64,000 nt of DNA from LSCE01 sp050485425 (lineage in GTDB: Bacteria > Pseudomonadota > Gammaproteobacteria > Nitrococcales > Aquisalimonadaceae): positions 34,654 to 98,653 of the forward strand of contig JBJHBJ010000010.1 in the NCBI GenBank assembly GCA_050485425.1. The letters are read 5' to 3'. The number at the start of each line of letters is the position of its first letter. Position 1 is the first letter of the stretch. The notes beneath the pieces are model-generated. The model was given only the letters and a program-made list of their open reading frames with translations. It was not told the origin of the DNA and made no database searches. Positions 17,787-27,133 of this stretch are shown here, piece by piece. Position numbers and translations under genes: made by a program.

Positions 17787-18209
17787 CTACTGGCGCGGGG
17801 AGGCGTCCGGCGCCCCGGAGTCTTCGTCCACGGTTTCCGGCCGGGGCGTGCGCGGCCCCATGCCGGCCATCTGCCCCAGCGCCTCCACTGCCCGCCGGCT
17901 GCCGTTGTTCGCGGCGGTGCGGATCCAGCGCAGGGCGGCGTTCTCGTCCTGCTGGACGCCTTCGCCGTTGTAGTACATGTAGCCGATGGTGTACTGCGCG
18001 TCGGGGTTGCCGTCCTCGGCCTCGCGGAGCAGCAGTTCGAAGGCGCGGCTGAAGTCACCGTCCAGGTAGGCCTGCCGCCCTTCCTGGAACCGTTCCGGCG
18101 TCCCCGGCTGTGAACCGGTGGATGCGCAGGCCGCCAGCAAGACGCTGATGCAGAGAACCGCCAGCGTTTTGCCCATCCTTTCAAGCATGCGTTGTGTCGC
18201 GTGATTCAT
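17787..18209 (-). CDS. Sel1/TPR-repeat lipoprotein
   Basis: A 140-residue exported protein. Residues 1-28 form a lipoprotein signal ending in the lipobox LLAAC, so Cys28 is the expected lipidation site. Two Sel1-like repeats follow (GRQAYLDGDFSRAFELLLR and AQYTIGYMYYNGEGVQQDENAALRW), then an acidic, proline-rich tail. Its ATG overlaps the stop of the upstream methyltransferase as TAATG, and AGGAT lies just before. A second start at 18176 would shorten the signal. The molecular partner is unknown. Confidence 0.8.
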   Translation of the reverse strand: MNHATQRMLERMGKTLAVLCISVLLAACASTGSQPGTPERFQEGRQAYLDGDFSRAFELLLREAEDGNPDAQYTIGYMYYNGEGVQQDENAALRWIRTAANNGSRRAVEALGQMAGMGPRTPRPETVDEDSGAPDASPRQ

Positions 18210-18898
18210 TATCCATCCTGCAGCATTCTCGGGGTGTGCCGCTTGACCGCCAGCGTCACGCCATCGGCAATCGGTACCAGGCAGTGATCCACCATGGGTT
18301 CCAGGCGGACGCGTTGGTTGAATTCCCGGATCGCCCGGGTCTGGTCGTCCTGTATGGACGCATCCGCCACTCTGCCAGACCAGAGCACATTATCGATGAC
18401 AATCAGTCCGCCAGGGCGTATCAGATCGAGACATTTTCTGAAATAGTGCCAGTAATTGCGTTTGTCTGCATCGATGAACGCCAGGTCGTAGTGATCCGCC
18501 CCGCCCTCGGCGAGTAACGTGTCCAGGGTCTCCAGGGCAGGGCCGATGCGCAGGTCGATCTTCTGCTCGACGCCCGCCTCGCGCCAGTATTCGCGCGCGT
18601 GCGCCGTGGTTTCGGCGTCCACGTCCATGGCGATGATGCGGCCGTGATCCGGCAGCGCCTTCGCGACGGCCAAGGTACTGTAGCCGGTGAACACGCCGAT
18701 CTCCAGCGTTCTCTCGGCGCCGATCGCGGTGGCCAGAACGGTCAGGAAACTGGCCTGCTCCGGTGCGATCTGCATGCTGGCGCCGGTCATCCGTCCGGTC
18801 TGCTCGCGCAGGCGGCTCTCCACGGCTGTTGGTGCCGGCTGCACCTGTATCAGGTAGTCACCGAGCTGCTCCGTGAGATTCAGCGTTTTCCGGGTCAT
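18209..18898 (-). CDS. SAM-dependent O-methyltransferase (caffeoyl-CoA type)
   Basis: A 229-residue class I methyltransferase. It has the SAM-binding motif LEIGVFTGYSTLAVAKAL near residue 65, the acidic strand ends IIAMDVDAE and LAFIDADKRNYW, and IVIDNVLWSGRV. The two Asp and one Asn around 140-170 are the divalent-metal ligands of this family. Bacterial members methylate small catechol-like compounds; the substrate here is not known. No clear ribosome site precedes the ATG. It is coupled to the Sel1 lipoprotein gene. Confidence 0.85.
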   Translation of the reverse strand: MTRKTLNLTEQLGDYLIQVQPAPTAVESRLREQTGRMTGASMQIAPEQASFLTVLATAIGAERTLEIGVFTGYSTLAVAKALPDHGRIIAMDVDAETTAHAREYWREAGVEQKIDLRIGPALETLDTLLAEGGADHYDLAFIDADKRNYWHYFRKCLDLIRPGGLIVIDNVLWSGRVADASIQDDQTRAIREFNQRVRLEPMVDHCLVPIADGVTLAVKRHTPRMLQDG

Positions 18899-19046
18899 GG
18901 GTATCGGTCCGTGCTGCGGGTTTCGCGGTCAGTGCCCATCCCTGAACGAAGTGTGACGACCCCGACAGAACGGGAGGGCTGGCTGGAGCTATATTGCCGA
19001 TGATAACAAGGGCGGGCACCGCCATCATCCGGGGAAACCATTGCTG

Positions 19047-19862
19047 ATGACTGACGTCTCGACGCAGGAAACGCCGCTTCGGGTGCTGCATGTCACCGAT
19101 ACCCATCTGTTCGCGGCAGAGTCGGACGACCTGGCCGGCGTCCGGACCGAGCAGACCTGCCTCGAGGTGCTTGGTCACGTCAGGTCCGAGGCCGGCCGCC
19201 TGGACCTCGTGCTGCACACCGGGGACCTGGTGCACGACTACAGCGCGGCGGCATACAGTCGCCTGCGCGAACGGCTGCTGGATTTCGGCGTGCCGACGCT
19301 GGTCATACCCGGCAACCATGACCACGTGGGCGAGATGCGCCGGCAGTTCGCCATGCCGCCCGTCACCTGGCAGTTCCAGACGGTGGTCGGGAACTGGCTC
19401 ATCGTCATGCTGGATTCATCCGTCCACGGCGAACCGGGGGGGCGGTTGCAGTCGGCCGAGCTGGAACAGCTGAACGAGGTGCTGGAGGCGCTTCCGCAGT
19501 TGCACGCGCTGGTCTGCCTGCATCACCACCCGGTGGCGATGGGGTCGGAATGGATCGATCAGATCGGCGTGGAGAACGGTGAGGCGCTGTTCCAGGTGCT
19601 GGATCGGCATACCAATGTCCGGGCGGTGGTCTGGGGGCATGTGCACCAGACCTTCGACGGCGAGCGCCGGGGCGTCAAACTGATGGCCACCCCGTCGACC
19701 TGCGTACAGTTCAAGCCCGGTCAGCGGGAATTCGCACTGGATGCGCTGCCGCCCGGGTATCGCGTGCTGGAGCTGCATCCCAATGGTGAGATCAACTCGC
19801 GCCTGTTCCGGCTCAAGGATCTCCCACAGGGCCTGAGGCTGGGAACGGAAGGCTACAGCTAG
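19047..19862 (+). CDS. cpdA: 3',5'-cyclic-AMP phosphodiesterase
   Basis: A 271-residue calcineurin-like metallophosphoesterase. The full set of metal-binding motifs is present in order: HVTDTHLF, HTGDLVHDYS, IPGNHDHVGEM, LHHHPV and GHVHQTFDG. Length and spacing are those of CpdA/Icc, which hydrolyses cAMP in the cytoplasm. The ATG at 19047 is used rather than the in-frame TTG at 19041. No regulatory site was recognised upstream. Confidence 0.9.
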   Translation: MTDVSTQETPLRVLHVTDTHLFAAESDDLAGVRTEQTCLEVLGHVRSEAGRLDLVLHTGDLVHDYSAAAYSRLRERLLDFGVPTLVIPGNHDHVGEMRRQFAMPPVTWQFQTVVGNWLIVMLDSSVHGEPGGRLQSAELEQLNEVLEALPQLHALVCLHHHPVAMGSEWIDQIGVENGEALFQVLDRHTNVRAVVWGHVHQTFDGERRGVKLMATPSTCVQFKPGQREFALDALPPGYRVLELHPNGEINSRLFRLKDLPQGLRLGTEGYS

Positions 19863-19973
19863 CGCTTTCGTGCGGCTGGTAAATTCCCGGTTTTTCATGA
19901 TCCTGGGGTATGCTGGTCGCACCGACTGCGCGCACCGGGCGGTGCCGGCGCAGACAAGATGGAGAGAACGGCG

Positions 19974-21203
19974 ATGGAAGCCAAGCGTATGAGCGAGCGC
20001 ACGAGCGGAAACGGGCAGGAGGTCGACAGGCTCCGGAGGGAGCTTGCCTCGGTACGCAAGCGCCTGGAAGAGGAGGTTGCGTACCATCGCGCCCAGGCGG
20101 AGACCGCCCGGCAGCGGGCCGAATCCGAGCATCTGCGCGCCCAGGCCGCCGAGGTGGCCCGGCGCAGGCGCCTGGAAGACAAGGTGGCCACCCTGGAAGC
20201 CCAGCGCCAGGAGGCCGCGGAACACGCCGCGCGTTTGCAGCGACGCTACGATGAACTCTCCCAGCAGTTCCTGAAGCAGGAGGAATCCGCCCGCCACACC
20301 GTGCAGGAGGAGGTGGAGCGCTATCGCGCCGCCGCCCAGAGCGCGTGGCGCAGCGCGGAGGATGAGCTTTCCGCCATGGAAAGCGAGCTGCAGCGGCAGC
20401 GCGAGATGTACGAAAAGGAGCACCAGCGCGCGCGCCAGCTCGAGGACACCTTGCGGGATCTCCAGGGTGTGGACGGCGGTGGTGCGGAAGACCAGGCCGA
20501 TGCGCTGCTGGAAGAGGTTTCCGCTCTGAAGAAGGCGCTCAACCTCTCGGAGCGCGGCCGGGCCCAGGCGCAGCGCCGGGCGATCCGCCTGGCGGAACAG
20601 CTCGTGGAGTTGGAGGCCAGGCTGCACGACACCGACGAGCGGCCTGCGGGGCGTGCGCCGCGCCAGGAAGGGCCGGCCGGCCATATCCAGGAGACCTATC
20701 GCGCATTTCAGTTCGGCGCCGGCAACCCGCGGGAAGTCGATCTGAGCGAAGCGAATGCGGTACTGCGCGGCGCGTCGGCCTCACTGCTCGAGGCCAGCGA
20801 CGAAGCGTTGGCGGACAGCGGCTCGAACGTGTTCGAGGGGGACCTGGCCGACGAGTTCCTGATGGTTTCCTCCGATCAGTCACTGGACCGCGTCAAACTG
20901 GCCAAGCTGCAGGAAGACGTGGAGAAGGCCGAGCGGGAGGGCAGGGAGCACGAGGCCGCGCGTGAGAAACGCAGGCGGGCCAATGTGTTCCTGGAGCCGG
21001 AAGCTGCGGCGGGTCAGCGCGCCAGGACCGGCGCCGGCGGCACCCGGCAAGGGCCGCCGGCAGCGGCTGCTGGTGCCCCGGCGCCGACGAAACTGGGCAG
21101 CAAGCTGTTCGGTGTACTGCTGTTGCTCGTGCTGCTGGGCGTGCTCGGGGGCGTCGGCATGTGGCTGCTCGGGCTGGATGTGGGACAGGCCATCGGCCTG
21201 TAG
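19974..21203 (+). CDS. Long coiled-coil protein with a C-terminal membrane anchor (unknown)
   Basis: A 409-residue protein I do not recognise. Residues about 15-225 are almost entirely heptad-like coiled coil rich in Glu, Arg, Gln and Ala. A less regular acidic region follows (about 230-320), then a basic linker and one strongly hydrophobic helix near the C terminus (LFGVLLLLVLLGVLGGVGMWLLG, about residues 375-397). The shape is that of a tail-anchored cytoplasmic rod. The start at 19974 is chosen because GGAGAG precedes it; an in-frame ATG lies at 19959. It is a single gene between cpdA and the convergent rubredoxin gene. Confidence 0.75.
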   Translation: MEAKRMSERTSGNGQEVDRLRRELASVRKRLEEEVAYHRAQAETARQRAESEHLRAQAAEVARRRRLEDKVATLEAQRQEAAEHAARLQRRYDELSQQFLKQEESARHTVQEEVERYRAAAQSAWRSAEDELSAMESELQRQREMYEKEHQRARQLEDTLRDLQGVDGGGAEDQADALLEEVSALKKALNLSERGRAQAQRRAIRLAEQLVELEARLHDTDERPAGRAPRQEGPAGHIQETYRAFQFGAGNPREVDLSEANAVLRGASASLLEASDEALADSGSNVFEGDLADEFLMVSSDQSLDRVKLAKLQEDVEKAEREGREHEAAREKRRRANVFLEPEAAAGQRARTGAGGTRQGPPAAAAGAPAPTKLGSKLFGVLLLLVLLGVLGGVGMWLLGLDVGQAIGL

Positions 21204-21248
21204 CCGCCACTGCCGGAACGGAAAGTCGGGCCCGGCTGGTCGTGGCGG

Positions 21249-21419
21249 TCAGATCTCTACCATCTCGAAATCGTCCTTGCTGGCGCCGCATTCCGGACAG
21301 GTAAAGCTGGCCGGGATGTCCTCCCAGCGCGTGCCCGGGGCGATGCCTTCCTCGGGAAGACCTTCCTCTTCCTCGTAGATCCACCCGCAGATCACGCACA
21401 TGTACGATTTGTAGTCCAT
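21249..21419 (-). CDS. Rubredoxin
   Basis: A 56-residue iron protein with the two knuckles CVICGWIYEEE and CPECGASKDDFE that supply the four cysteines of a single Fe site, and the usual acidic surface. The ATG at 21419 is used because GGAG lies six bases before it; a GTG at 21437 is also in frame. It would be a one-electron carrier, for example to an alkane or other monooxygenase or an oxygen-stress reductase, but no such partner is adjacent. It is divergent from thiE across 216 bp; no TPP riboswitch pattern is seen there. Confidence 0.95.
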   Translation of the reverse strand: MDYKSYMCVICGWIYEEEEGLPEEGIAPGTRWEDIPASFTCPECGASKDDFEMVEI

Positions 21420-21635
21420 CTGTGCTCCGGTCGACACTCAAAAACGCATCACTCTAACGCGTGTCGCTGCGACGCGGAAGACCCGGCGGCGGTTGCCGCA
21501 CATCTTCCGGCCTGCCAAAGTAACGCCCCCTGGGACACTCGGATCGATAACGGGCGCAGTCGCAGCGGGCGCGACAATGCGCAGGCCCTGGTCGCGGCGC
21601 CGAGGCGTGGCAATATTCGCTGGAAGCTTAGTAAC

Positions 21636-22265
21636 ATGCGCGCAAAACCACCCATTCGAGGACTGTACCTGCTGAGTGACGGCGTCCCGCGGAGTGCCGG
21701 GGGCCTGCGGGCGTACTACCGGCCGCTGTTGCAGGCCGGCGTGTCCGTGCTGCAGTACCGGGACAAGGGCACGGACATCGACCGCCGCCTGGCCGAGGCG
21801 GCCGAGTTGCTCGCCCTGTGCCGGGACTTCGGCGTGACGTTCATCGTCAATGACGACGTCGCGCTCGCCGCGGAATGCGGGGCGGACGGCGTGCATCTGG
21901 GCCGGGAGGATGGCTCGGTCACTGTGGCGAGAGGGCAACTCGGCGAGGATGCGGTGATCGGCGTGTCCTGCTACGACAGCCTGGACAGGGCGGAACGACT
22001 GGCGGAGCGCGGAGCGGATTATCTTGCCTTCGGCGCGGTCTACGGTTCAGTCACCAAGCCCGATGCCAGGCGTGTGACGCTGGATCGGCTGCGCGAGGCC
22101 AGGCGGCGTTTCGCCCTGCCGCTGGTTGCCATCGGCGGTATCGCGCCGGACAACGCGGCGCCGGTGCTTGCCACGGGTGTCGACGCGCTGGCCGTGATAC
22201 AGGGCGTGCATGCGGCGGACGATCCGGTGCGCGCGGTACGGCTGCTGGCCACGCTGGCGGGTTGA
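21636..22265 (+). CDS. thiE: Thiamine-phosphate synthase
   Basis: A 209-residue TIM-barrel enzyme. Recognisable segments are LQYRDK (pyrophosphate site), VNDDVALAAECGADGVHLGRED, IGVSCYDS, DYLAFGAVYGSVTK and IGGIAPDNAAPVLATGVDALAVIQGV. It joins hydroxymethylpyrimidine diphosphate and thiazole phosphate. The ribosome site is weak. The gene lies 71 bp before hemL on the same strand, a pairing common in gammaproteobacteria. Confidence 0.93.
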   Translation: MRAKPPIRGLYLLSDGVPRSAGGLRAYYRPLLQAGVSVLQYRDKGTDIDRRLAEAAELLALCRDFGVTFIVNDDVALAAECGADGVHLGREDGSVTVARGQLGEDAVIGVSCYDSLDRAERLAERGADYLAFGAVYGSVTKPDARRVTLDRLREARRRFALPLVAIGGIAPDNAAPVLATGVDALAVIQGVHAADDPVRAVRLLATLAG

Positions 22266-22336
22266 TGCCGGCGCAGCGAGGCTTTCTGTAAGGTGGGTGA
22301 CGTGATGGCCCGTCAGCACACGAGGAGGACGTGTTC

Positions 22337-23620
22337 ATGAAGCATTCGGCGACCCTGTTCGAGGCCGCGCAGCGGCACCTGCCCGGTGGCGTGAATTCGC
22401 CGGTACGCGCGTTCAAGGGCGTGGGGGGCACGCCGGTATTCATCCGCCGTGCCCAGGGGCCCTATCTCTACGATGAGGATTTCACCCGCTACATCGATTA
22501 TGTCTGCTCCTGGGGCCCAGCGGTGCTGGGGCACGCTCACCCCGAGGTGGTGGAAGCCGTGCAGGAGGCGGCTGCCGCCGGGCTGAGTTTCGGCGCGCCC
22601 ACCGAGGCGGAGACGCGGATGGCCGAGCAGATCAAGCGGCTGGTGCCGTCGATGGAGCTGCTGCGCATGGTCAGTTCCGGCACCGAGGCCACCATGAGTG
22701 CATTGCGTCTGGCCCGCGGCTACACCGGACGGGACGTCATTATCAAGTTCGAGGGCAACTACCATGGCCATGTGGACGCCTTGCTGGTGAAGGCGGGCTC
22801 CGGTGCGCTGACGTTTGGTACCCCCACCTCCCCGGGCGTGCCCGCCAGCGTGGTCAAGGACACGCTGACACTGGATTACAACGACGCCGATCAGGTGCGC
22901 TCGGTGTTTGCCGAGCGGGGCGACGAGATCGCCGCCGTTATTCTGGAGCCGGTCGCCGGCAACATGAACTGCGTCCCGGGTACGCCGGAGTTCCTGCAGA
23001 CATTGCGGGAGCAGTGCAGCGCGCACGGCGCGGTGCTGATTTTCGACGAGGTGATGTGTGGCTTCCGGGTCAATCTGGGCGGCGCCCAGGCCCACTACGG
23101 CATCAGGCCGGACCTGACCTGCCTGGGCAAGGTGGTCGGTGGTGGTATGCCGGTGGGCGCCTTCGGCGGCCGGCGCGACATCATGGAGCATCTGTCGCCG
23201 CTGGGGCCGGTTTACCAGGCCGGCACGCTGTCCGGGAATCCGGTTGCCATGGCCGCCGGCCTGAAAACAATGGAGGTCCTGTCACGACCGGGTGTGTTCG
23301 ACGGTATCGTCCGCCAGAGCGAGCGGCTTGCCGAGGGCATTCGCGAGCGGGCAGCCAGGGCCGGCATCCCCCTGCAGGTGAATCAGCTGGGCAGCATGTT
23401 CGGACTGTTCTTCACCGACCAGCCGGAAGTATCCCGCTTCCAGCACGTGATGGCGTGCGACGCCGAGCGTTTCAAGCGTTTTTTCCATGCCATGCTGGAG
23501 CAGGGCGTTTACATGGCACCCTCGGCTTTCGAGGCCGGCTTCATGTCGGCCGCCCACGACGACAATGTGGTGGAAGCCACGCTGGCCGCCATGGGGCGGG
23601 TATTTCAGGCCCTGGAGTAG
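22337..23620 (+). CDS. hemL: Glutamate-1-semialdehyde 2,1-aminomutase
   Basis: A 427-residue class III PLP enzyme. The start MKHSATLFEAAQRHLPGGVNSPVRAF is diagnostic for HemL. The PLP region is IFDEVMCGFRV and the Schiff-base lysine lies in CLGKVVGGGMPVGAFGG. It makes 5-aminolevulinate for haem from glutamate-1-semialdehyde. GGAGG lies eight bases before the ATG at 22337; an in-frame GTG at 22331 is too close to it. Downstream the LON-domain gene is convergent only 15 bp away. Confidence 0.96.
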   Translation: MKHSATLFEAAQRHLPGGVNSPVRAFKGVGGTPVFIRRAQGPYLYDEDFTRYIDYVCSWGPAVLGHAHPEVVEAVQEAAAAGLSFGAPTEAETRMAEQIKRLVPSMELLRMVSSGTEATMSALRLARGYTGRDVIIKFEGNYHGHVDALLVKAGSGALTFGTPTSPGVPASVVKDTLTLDYNDADQVRSVFAERGDEIAAVILEPVAGNMNCVPGTPEFLQTLREQCSAHGAVLIFDEVMCGFRVNLGGAQAHYGIRPDLTCLGKVVGGGMPVGAFGGRRDIMEHLSPLGPVYQAGTLSGNPVAMAAGLKTMEVLSRPGVFDGIVRQSERLAEGIRERAARAGIPLQVNQLGSMFGLFFTDQPEVSRFQHVMACDAERFKRFFHAMLEQGVYMAPSAFEAGFMSAAHDDNVVEATLAAMGRVFQALE

Positions 23621-23635
23621 TCGTGCAGCGCTTCC

Positions 23636-24214
23636 TCAGGGCAGACGCAGGCCCGGCAGCAGCGGCTGCAGGGCCCGCAGCCGTTGCTGCGGGTCGTCCA
23701 GTTCCAGCAACTGCTGCTTCTGGCTCAGTTCCAGCGGCAGGATTTCCGCCAGCCGGCAGCCCAGCCACAGGGCGTCGCGTTCACGGCGGTCGACGTGTTC
23801 GTAGCCCAGGCCGGTGAGCCCCAGCACCTGGTCAAGCAGCCGCCTGAGTTCCTCCGGCTGTTCCGGGACTTCCCCGGTCGGGCTGTCGTCCAGGATCTCC
23901 ACGTCCCCCCAGAGCAGTCGGTTTTCCGCCACGTCCGTGTCCACGATGCGGAAGCGGTTCCCGCCGAGGGCCACCAGCCCCAGCAGGCCGTCCTGTCCCT
24001 GGCTCCAGTCGACGATGCGGGCGATGGTACCCACCGGGTGCGGATCGGCCGGTTGTCCGGTTTCGTTGCCGTTGCGGATCAGGCAGACGCCGAAGCCGGT
24101 ATCCTCGCGCAGGCAGCGGCTGACCATGTCCAGATAGCGGGTCTCGAAGATCCGCAGCCGTAGCGGCCCCCCGGGGAAGAGCACGGTGCGCAGCGGAAAC
24201 AGGGGTATGCGCAT
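23636..24214 (-). CDS. LON substrate-binding domain protein
   Basis: A 192-residue protein made only of the N-terminal domain of Lon proteases, without ATPase or protease parts. The start IPLFPLRTVLFPGGPLRLRIFETRYLDMV and the later GFGVCLIRNGNE and VGTIARIVDW blocks are the domain's hallmarks. Such free-standing domains are common in proteobacteria; their function is not settled. AAGG precedes the ATG at some distance. It reads toward hemL. Confidence 0.87.
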   Translation of the reverse strand: MRIPLFPLRTVLFPGGPLRLRIFETRYLDMVSRCLREDTGFGVCLIRNGNETGQPADPHPVGTIARIVDWSQGQDGLLGLVALGGNRFRIVDTDVAENRLLWGDVEILDDSPTGEVPEQPEELRRLLDQVLGLTGLGYEHVDRRERDALWLGCRLAEILPLELSQKQQLLELDDPQQRLRALQPLLPGLRLP

Positions 24215-24288
24215 GTTCTACCTTCTCGCAACGGTTGATCTGCCGCGGGCCGCCCGGAGCAGGCACACGCGGCTGTGGTGACGGTGGG

Positions 24289-24903
24289 TCAGCGTCCCCA
24301 GCGAGGCATCAGCTCCTGCGGAATCTCCAGATGATCCAGAATCCGCGCGACGACGAAATCCACCAGATCCTGTACCTGGCTGGGACGATTATAGAACCCC
24401 GGGCTGGGAGGCATGATGACTGCGCCGGCCCGGCTGAGCCGCAGCATGTTCTCCAGGTGCAGGGTGGACAGCGGCATTTCCCTCGGCACCAGGATCAACT
24501 GGCCGCGCTCCTTCATGACCACGTCGGCGGCGCGTTCGATGAGGTTGTTGCTGGTACCCGCCGCCAGGCTGCCCAGCGTGCCGGTGGTGCAGGGACAGAT
24601 GATCATGCGGCGCGGTGCCCCGGAGCCGGATGCCACCGCCGACGTCCATTCGCTGTTGCCACAAAGCTGCAGTTGGCCGTTCGTGGCTCGATAGCGCTCC
24701 GAGAGATAGCGTTCGGCGTCACGATTGCGACCCGGCAGCGCCTCGTCCGTTTCCATGCCGATGACCACGCGCGCCGGGTCCGAGATCAGCAGGTAGACCT
24801 GTTGCCGGGCTGCCAGCAGGCATTCCAGCAGCCGCAGGCCGTACTGGGCGCCGGAAGCGCCGGTCATGGCCAGGGTGACGCCTTGTCGTGCTGTATCCGT
24901 CAT
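24289..24903 (-). CDS. ubiX: Flavin prenyltransferase
   Basis: A 204-residue UbiX. It has the N-terminal FMN-binding motif TGASGAQYGLRLLECL, the central CPCTTGTLGSLAAGTSNNLIERAADV and the prenyl-site block LVPREMPLSTLHLENMLRLSRAG ending in PPSPGFYNRP. It prenylates FMN to make the cofactor of UbiD decarboxylases for ubiquinone synthesis. The ATG at 24903 overlaps the stop of mpl (ATGA, four bases), so the two are co-translated. Longer in-frame upstream sequence is simply the alternate frame of mpl. Confidence 0.94.
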   Translation of the reverse strand: MTDTARQGVTLAMTGASGAQYGLRLLECLLAARQQVYLLISDPARVVIGMETDEALPGRNRDAERYLSERYRATNGQLQLCGNSEWTSAVASGSGAPRRMIICPCTTGTLGSLAAGTSNNLIERAADVVMKERGQLILVPREMPLSTLHLENMLRLSRAGAVIMPPSPGFYNRPSQVQDLVDFVVARILDHLEIPQELMPRWGR

Positions 24904-26267
24904 GCGTTTTTCCTCTCCGCCAGCGCATCCAGCAGCCGCCCGTGGATGCCGCCGAAGGCGCCGTTGCTCATGACCAGCAGGCAGTCGCCGGCACGTGCCT
25001 CGGCAACGATGCGGTCCACCAGTCGCGGCAGATCCTGGTCCCATTGCGCGGTCGCGCCGAGGGGTTCGGCGACTTCCGAGACCTGCCAGTCCATGCCGGG
25101 GGACTGGTACAGCCAGACCCGGTCCGCGTTGCGGAGCGAGGCCGGCAGGCGGGCCCGGTGCGTGCCCATCTGCATGGTATTGGAGCGCGGTTCCAGGATC
25201 ACGTGCAGCCGGCTGCCGGGGCCGGTCAGCGGCCGGAACGCTTCGATGGTGGCCTCGATGGCGGTGGGGTGATGCGCGAAATCGTCATAGACACGGATGC
25301 CGGCCACCTCGCCGCGCAGTTCCTGACGGCGGCGCATGCCGCGAAAGCCACGCAGTGCCTGCAGCCCCTGCGGCAGCGGCACGCCGACATGGCGGGCGGC
25401 CAGCAGCGCGGCCAGCGCGTTGTGGGCATTGTGAGCGCCCGGCTGGTCCCACTCCAGCGGCGAGGCAGGATGCTCCGGGCCTTCGACGACAAAGCGCCCG
25501 TCTTCCCCCGGCGCCAGGCGCCAGTCGTTGCCACGCCCGCGACCCATGCGTACCACCGGCGTCCAGCAGCCCAGTTCCAGCGTGTCGGCGATGCTGGTCT
25601 GGTCGCCGTTGACGATGATCTGGCCGCCGCCGGGGACAGTCCTCACCAGGTGATGAAACTGCCGCTGGATGGATGCGAGGTCGGGGAAGATGTCGGCGTG
25701 ATCGTGTTCCATGTTGTTGATGATCAGCGTGCGCGGGCGGAAGTGGACGAACTTGGAGCGCTTGTCGAAGAACGCCGAATCGTATTCATCCGCTTCGATG
25801 ACGAAGAACGGCGAATCGCCCAGTCGCGCTGAACGATCGAAATTGCCGGGCACGCCGCCGATCAGGAAGCCCGGTTTCAGTCCCGCGTCCTCCAGCAACC
25901 ACGCCAGCAGGCCGGCCGTGGTGGTCTTGCCGTGGGTGCCGCTGACCGCCAGCACCCAGCGCTGGTGCAGTACGTGCTCGGCCAGCCACTGGGGGCCGGA
26001 AACGTAGCGCAGCCCCTGATCCAGTACCGCCTCCACGGCCGGGTTGCCGCGTGAGAGCGCATTGCCGATGATCACGCAGTCCGGAGACGGCGAGAGGTGG
26101 GCCGCGTCGTAGCCTTCGGTGATCTCCACGCCCTGCCGGCGCAGCATGTCGCTCATCGGCGGGTACACGTTCTGGTCGCTGCCGGTGACCTTGTGACCGA
26201 GTTCCCTGGCCAGCAGGGCGAGGCTGCCCATGAAGGTCCCGCAGATACCCAGGATATGTACATGCAT
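24900..26267 (-). CDS. mpl: UDP-N-acetylmuramate:L-Ala-gamma-D-Glu-meso-DAP ligase
   Basis: A 455-residue Mur ligase of the recycling type. The start MHVHILGICGTFMGSLALLA identifies Mpl rather than MurC. The ATP loop is GTHGKTTTAGLLAW, and NNMEHDHADIF and the C-terminal RSNTMQMGTH block are typical. It reattaches recycled tripeptide to UDP-MurNAc in the cytoplasm. GGAG lies eight bases before the ATG. The 146-bp gap upstream to the next gene holds GC-rich hairpins but no clear T-run terminator. Confidence 0.94.
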   Translation of the reverse strand: MHVHILGICGTFMGSLALLARELGHKVTGSDQNVYPPMSDMLRRQGVEITEGYDAAHLSPSPDCVIIGNALSRGNPAVEAVLDQGLRYVSGPQWLAEHVLHQRWVLAVSGTHGKTTTAGLLAWLLEDAGLKPGFLIGGVPGNFDRSARLGDSPFFVIEADEYDSAFFDKRSKFVHFRPRTLIINNMEHDHADIFPDLASIQRQFHHLVRTVPGGGQIIVNGDQTSIADTLELGCWTPVVRMGRGRGNDWRLAPGEDGRFVVEGPEHPASPLEWDQPGAHNAHNALAALLAARHVGVPLPQGLQALRGFRGMRRRQELRGEVAGIRVYDDFAHHPTAIEATIEAFRPLTGPGSRLHVILEPRSNTMQMGTHRARLPASLRNADRVWLYQSPGMDWQVSEVAEPLGATAQWDQDLPRLVDRIVAEARAGDCLLVMSNGAFGGIHGRLLDALAERKNA

Positions 26268-26413
26268 GTGGAGTCTCCGATGTCACGCCGTGAACGCAGC
26301 GTACCACCGGATGCAGGAAGAGGGAGAGTGCTGCCGGGCAGGGCGTTGTTCCATTCCCGCACGCGCGGCCAGGCCCGAGCCGGACCCCGAAGGCCCGGCC
26401 AGGCCGGGAAGGA

Positions 26414-26950
26414 TCAGAAGTAGTAGGTGGCACCGATCTGGCTGGACAGACCGTGTTGCTCCACTTCGAAATCGCTGTTTTCCAGGTCCGTGTAGCGATA
26501 GCCGACGTCCATGTGGAAGCCCAGTTCACGGACGGTGCTCGGACGGTATTCCACGCCGACCAGCGGCATGGCGCTCCAGCCGTCCAGGTCGCCCAATTCC
26601 TCGTAGGACGCCTCGGCACCGACATAGAACTGGGTGTTGCTACGGACGATGGGGGCATACATGCCGCGGGCGCCGGCCCGGATCACGTCGTCATCGACAC
26701 TGATATCGCCCACGTCGGCCTCCAGATTGCCGTAGTAGCCGAACAGGCCGAAGCCCAGGCGCCGGTCGTTCCAGCCCCGAAGCTCGATGGCCGAGAACTG
26801 GTTGCCCTCCATCAGCGGATCCCCCAGCGTGTACTGGCCGCCAAGCCCGAGTTCCAGCTGGTCGGCACTGGCGGTGCCCGGCAGGGCCAGGGCGGTGGCA
26901 AGACCTGCGGTACCGAAGAATGCGGCGCATTTTCCAAACGTCATACGCAT
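26414..26950 (-). CDS. Outer-membrane beta-barrel protein (unknown)
   Basis: A 178-residue exported protein. Residues 1-29 form a signal peptide ending in TASA. The mature part alternates polar and hydrophobic residues in eight or so strands and ends with phenylalanine (QIGATYYF), the usual outer-membrane assembly signal. GGAGT lies six bases before the ATG at 26950; in-frame starts at 26962 and 26944 are alternatives. Similar small barrels include OmpW- and YfaZ-like families, but I cannot name one with confidence. Confidence 0.8.
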   Translation of the reverse strand: MRMTFGKCAAFFGTAGLATALALPGTASADQLELGLGGQYTLGDPLMEGNQFSAIELRGWNDRRLGFGLFGYYGNLEADVGDISVDDDVIRAGARGMYAPIVRSNTQFYVGAEASYEELGDLDGWSAMPLVGVEYRPSTVRELGFHMDVGYRYTDLENSDFEVEQHGLSSQIGATYYF

Positions 26951-27133
26951 TGCTGACTCCATTGCGTTGCTCGGAATTGTCCGCTTGCCCTGCGGTATGC
27001 CGCCCGGTCGTCGGCCGGAAGGCATCGACAGGGCAAGCACCCCCTGTGACAGCAAAAGGCCGCGGATGATCGGTCTGCCGTTCAAGGAAGCGCTTTCTTG
27101 ATGGATTCCGGCGGGATGCGTGGAAGACGGATT

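Noticed and set aside
21438..21635. TPP riboswitch upstream of thiE
   Set aside because: No CTGAGA or ACCTGATCTGG-like conserved blocks are present in the gap.
26284..26295. CACGCCGTGAAC upstream of mpl as a tenth cloverleaf copy
   Set aside because: Only the 11-base signature matches; there are no outer arms or inner hairpin around it.
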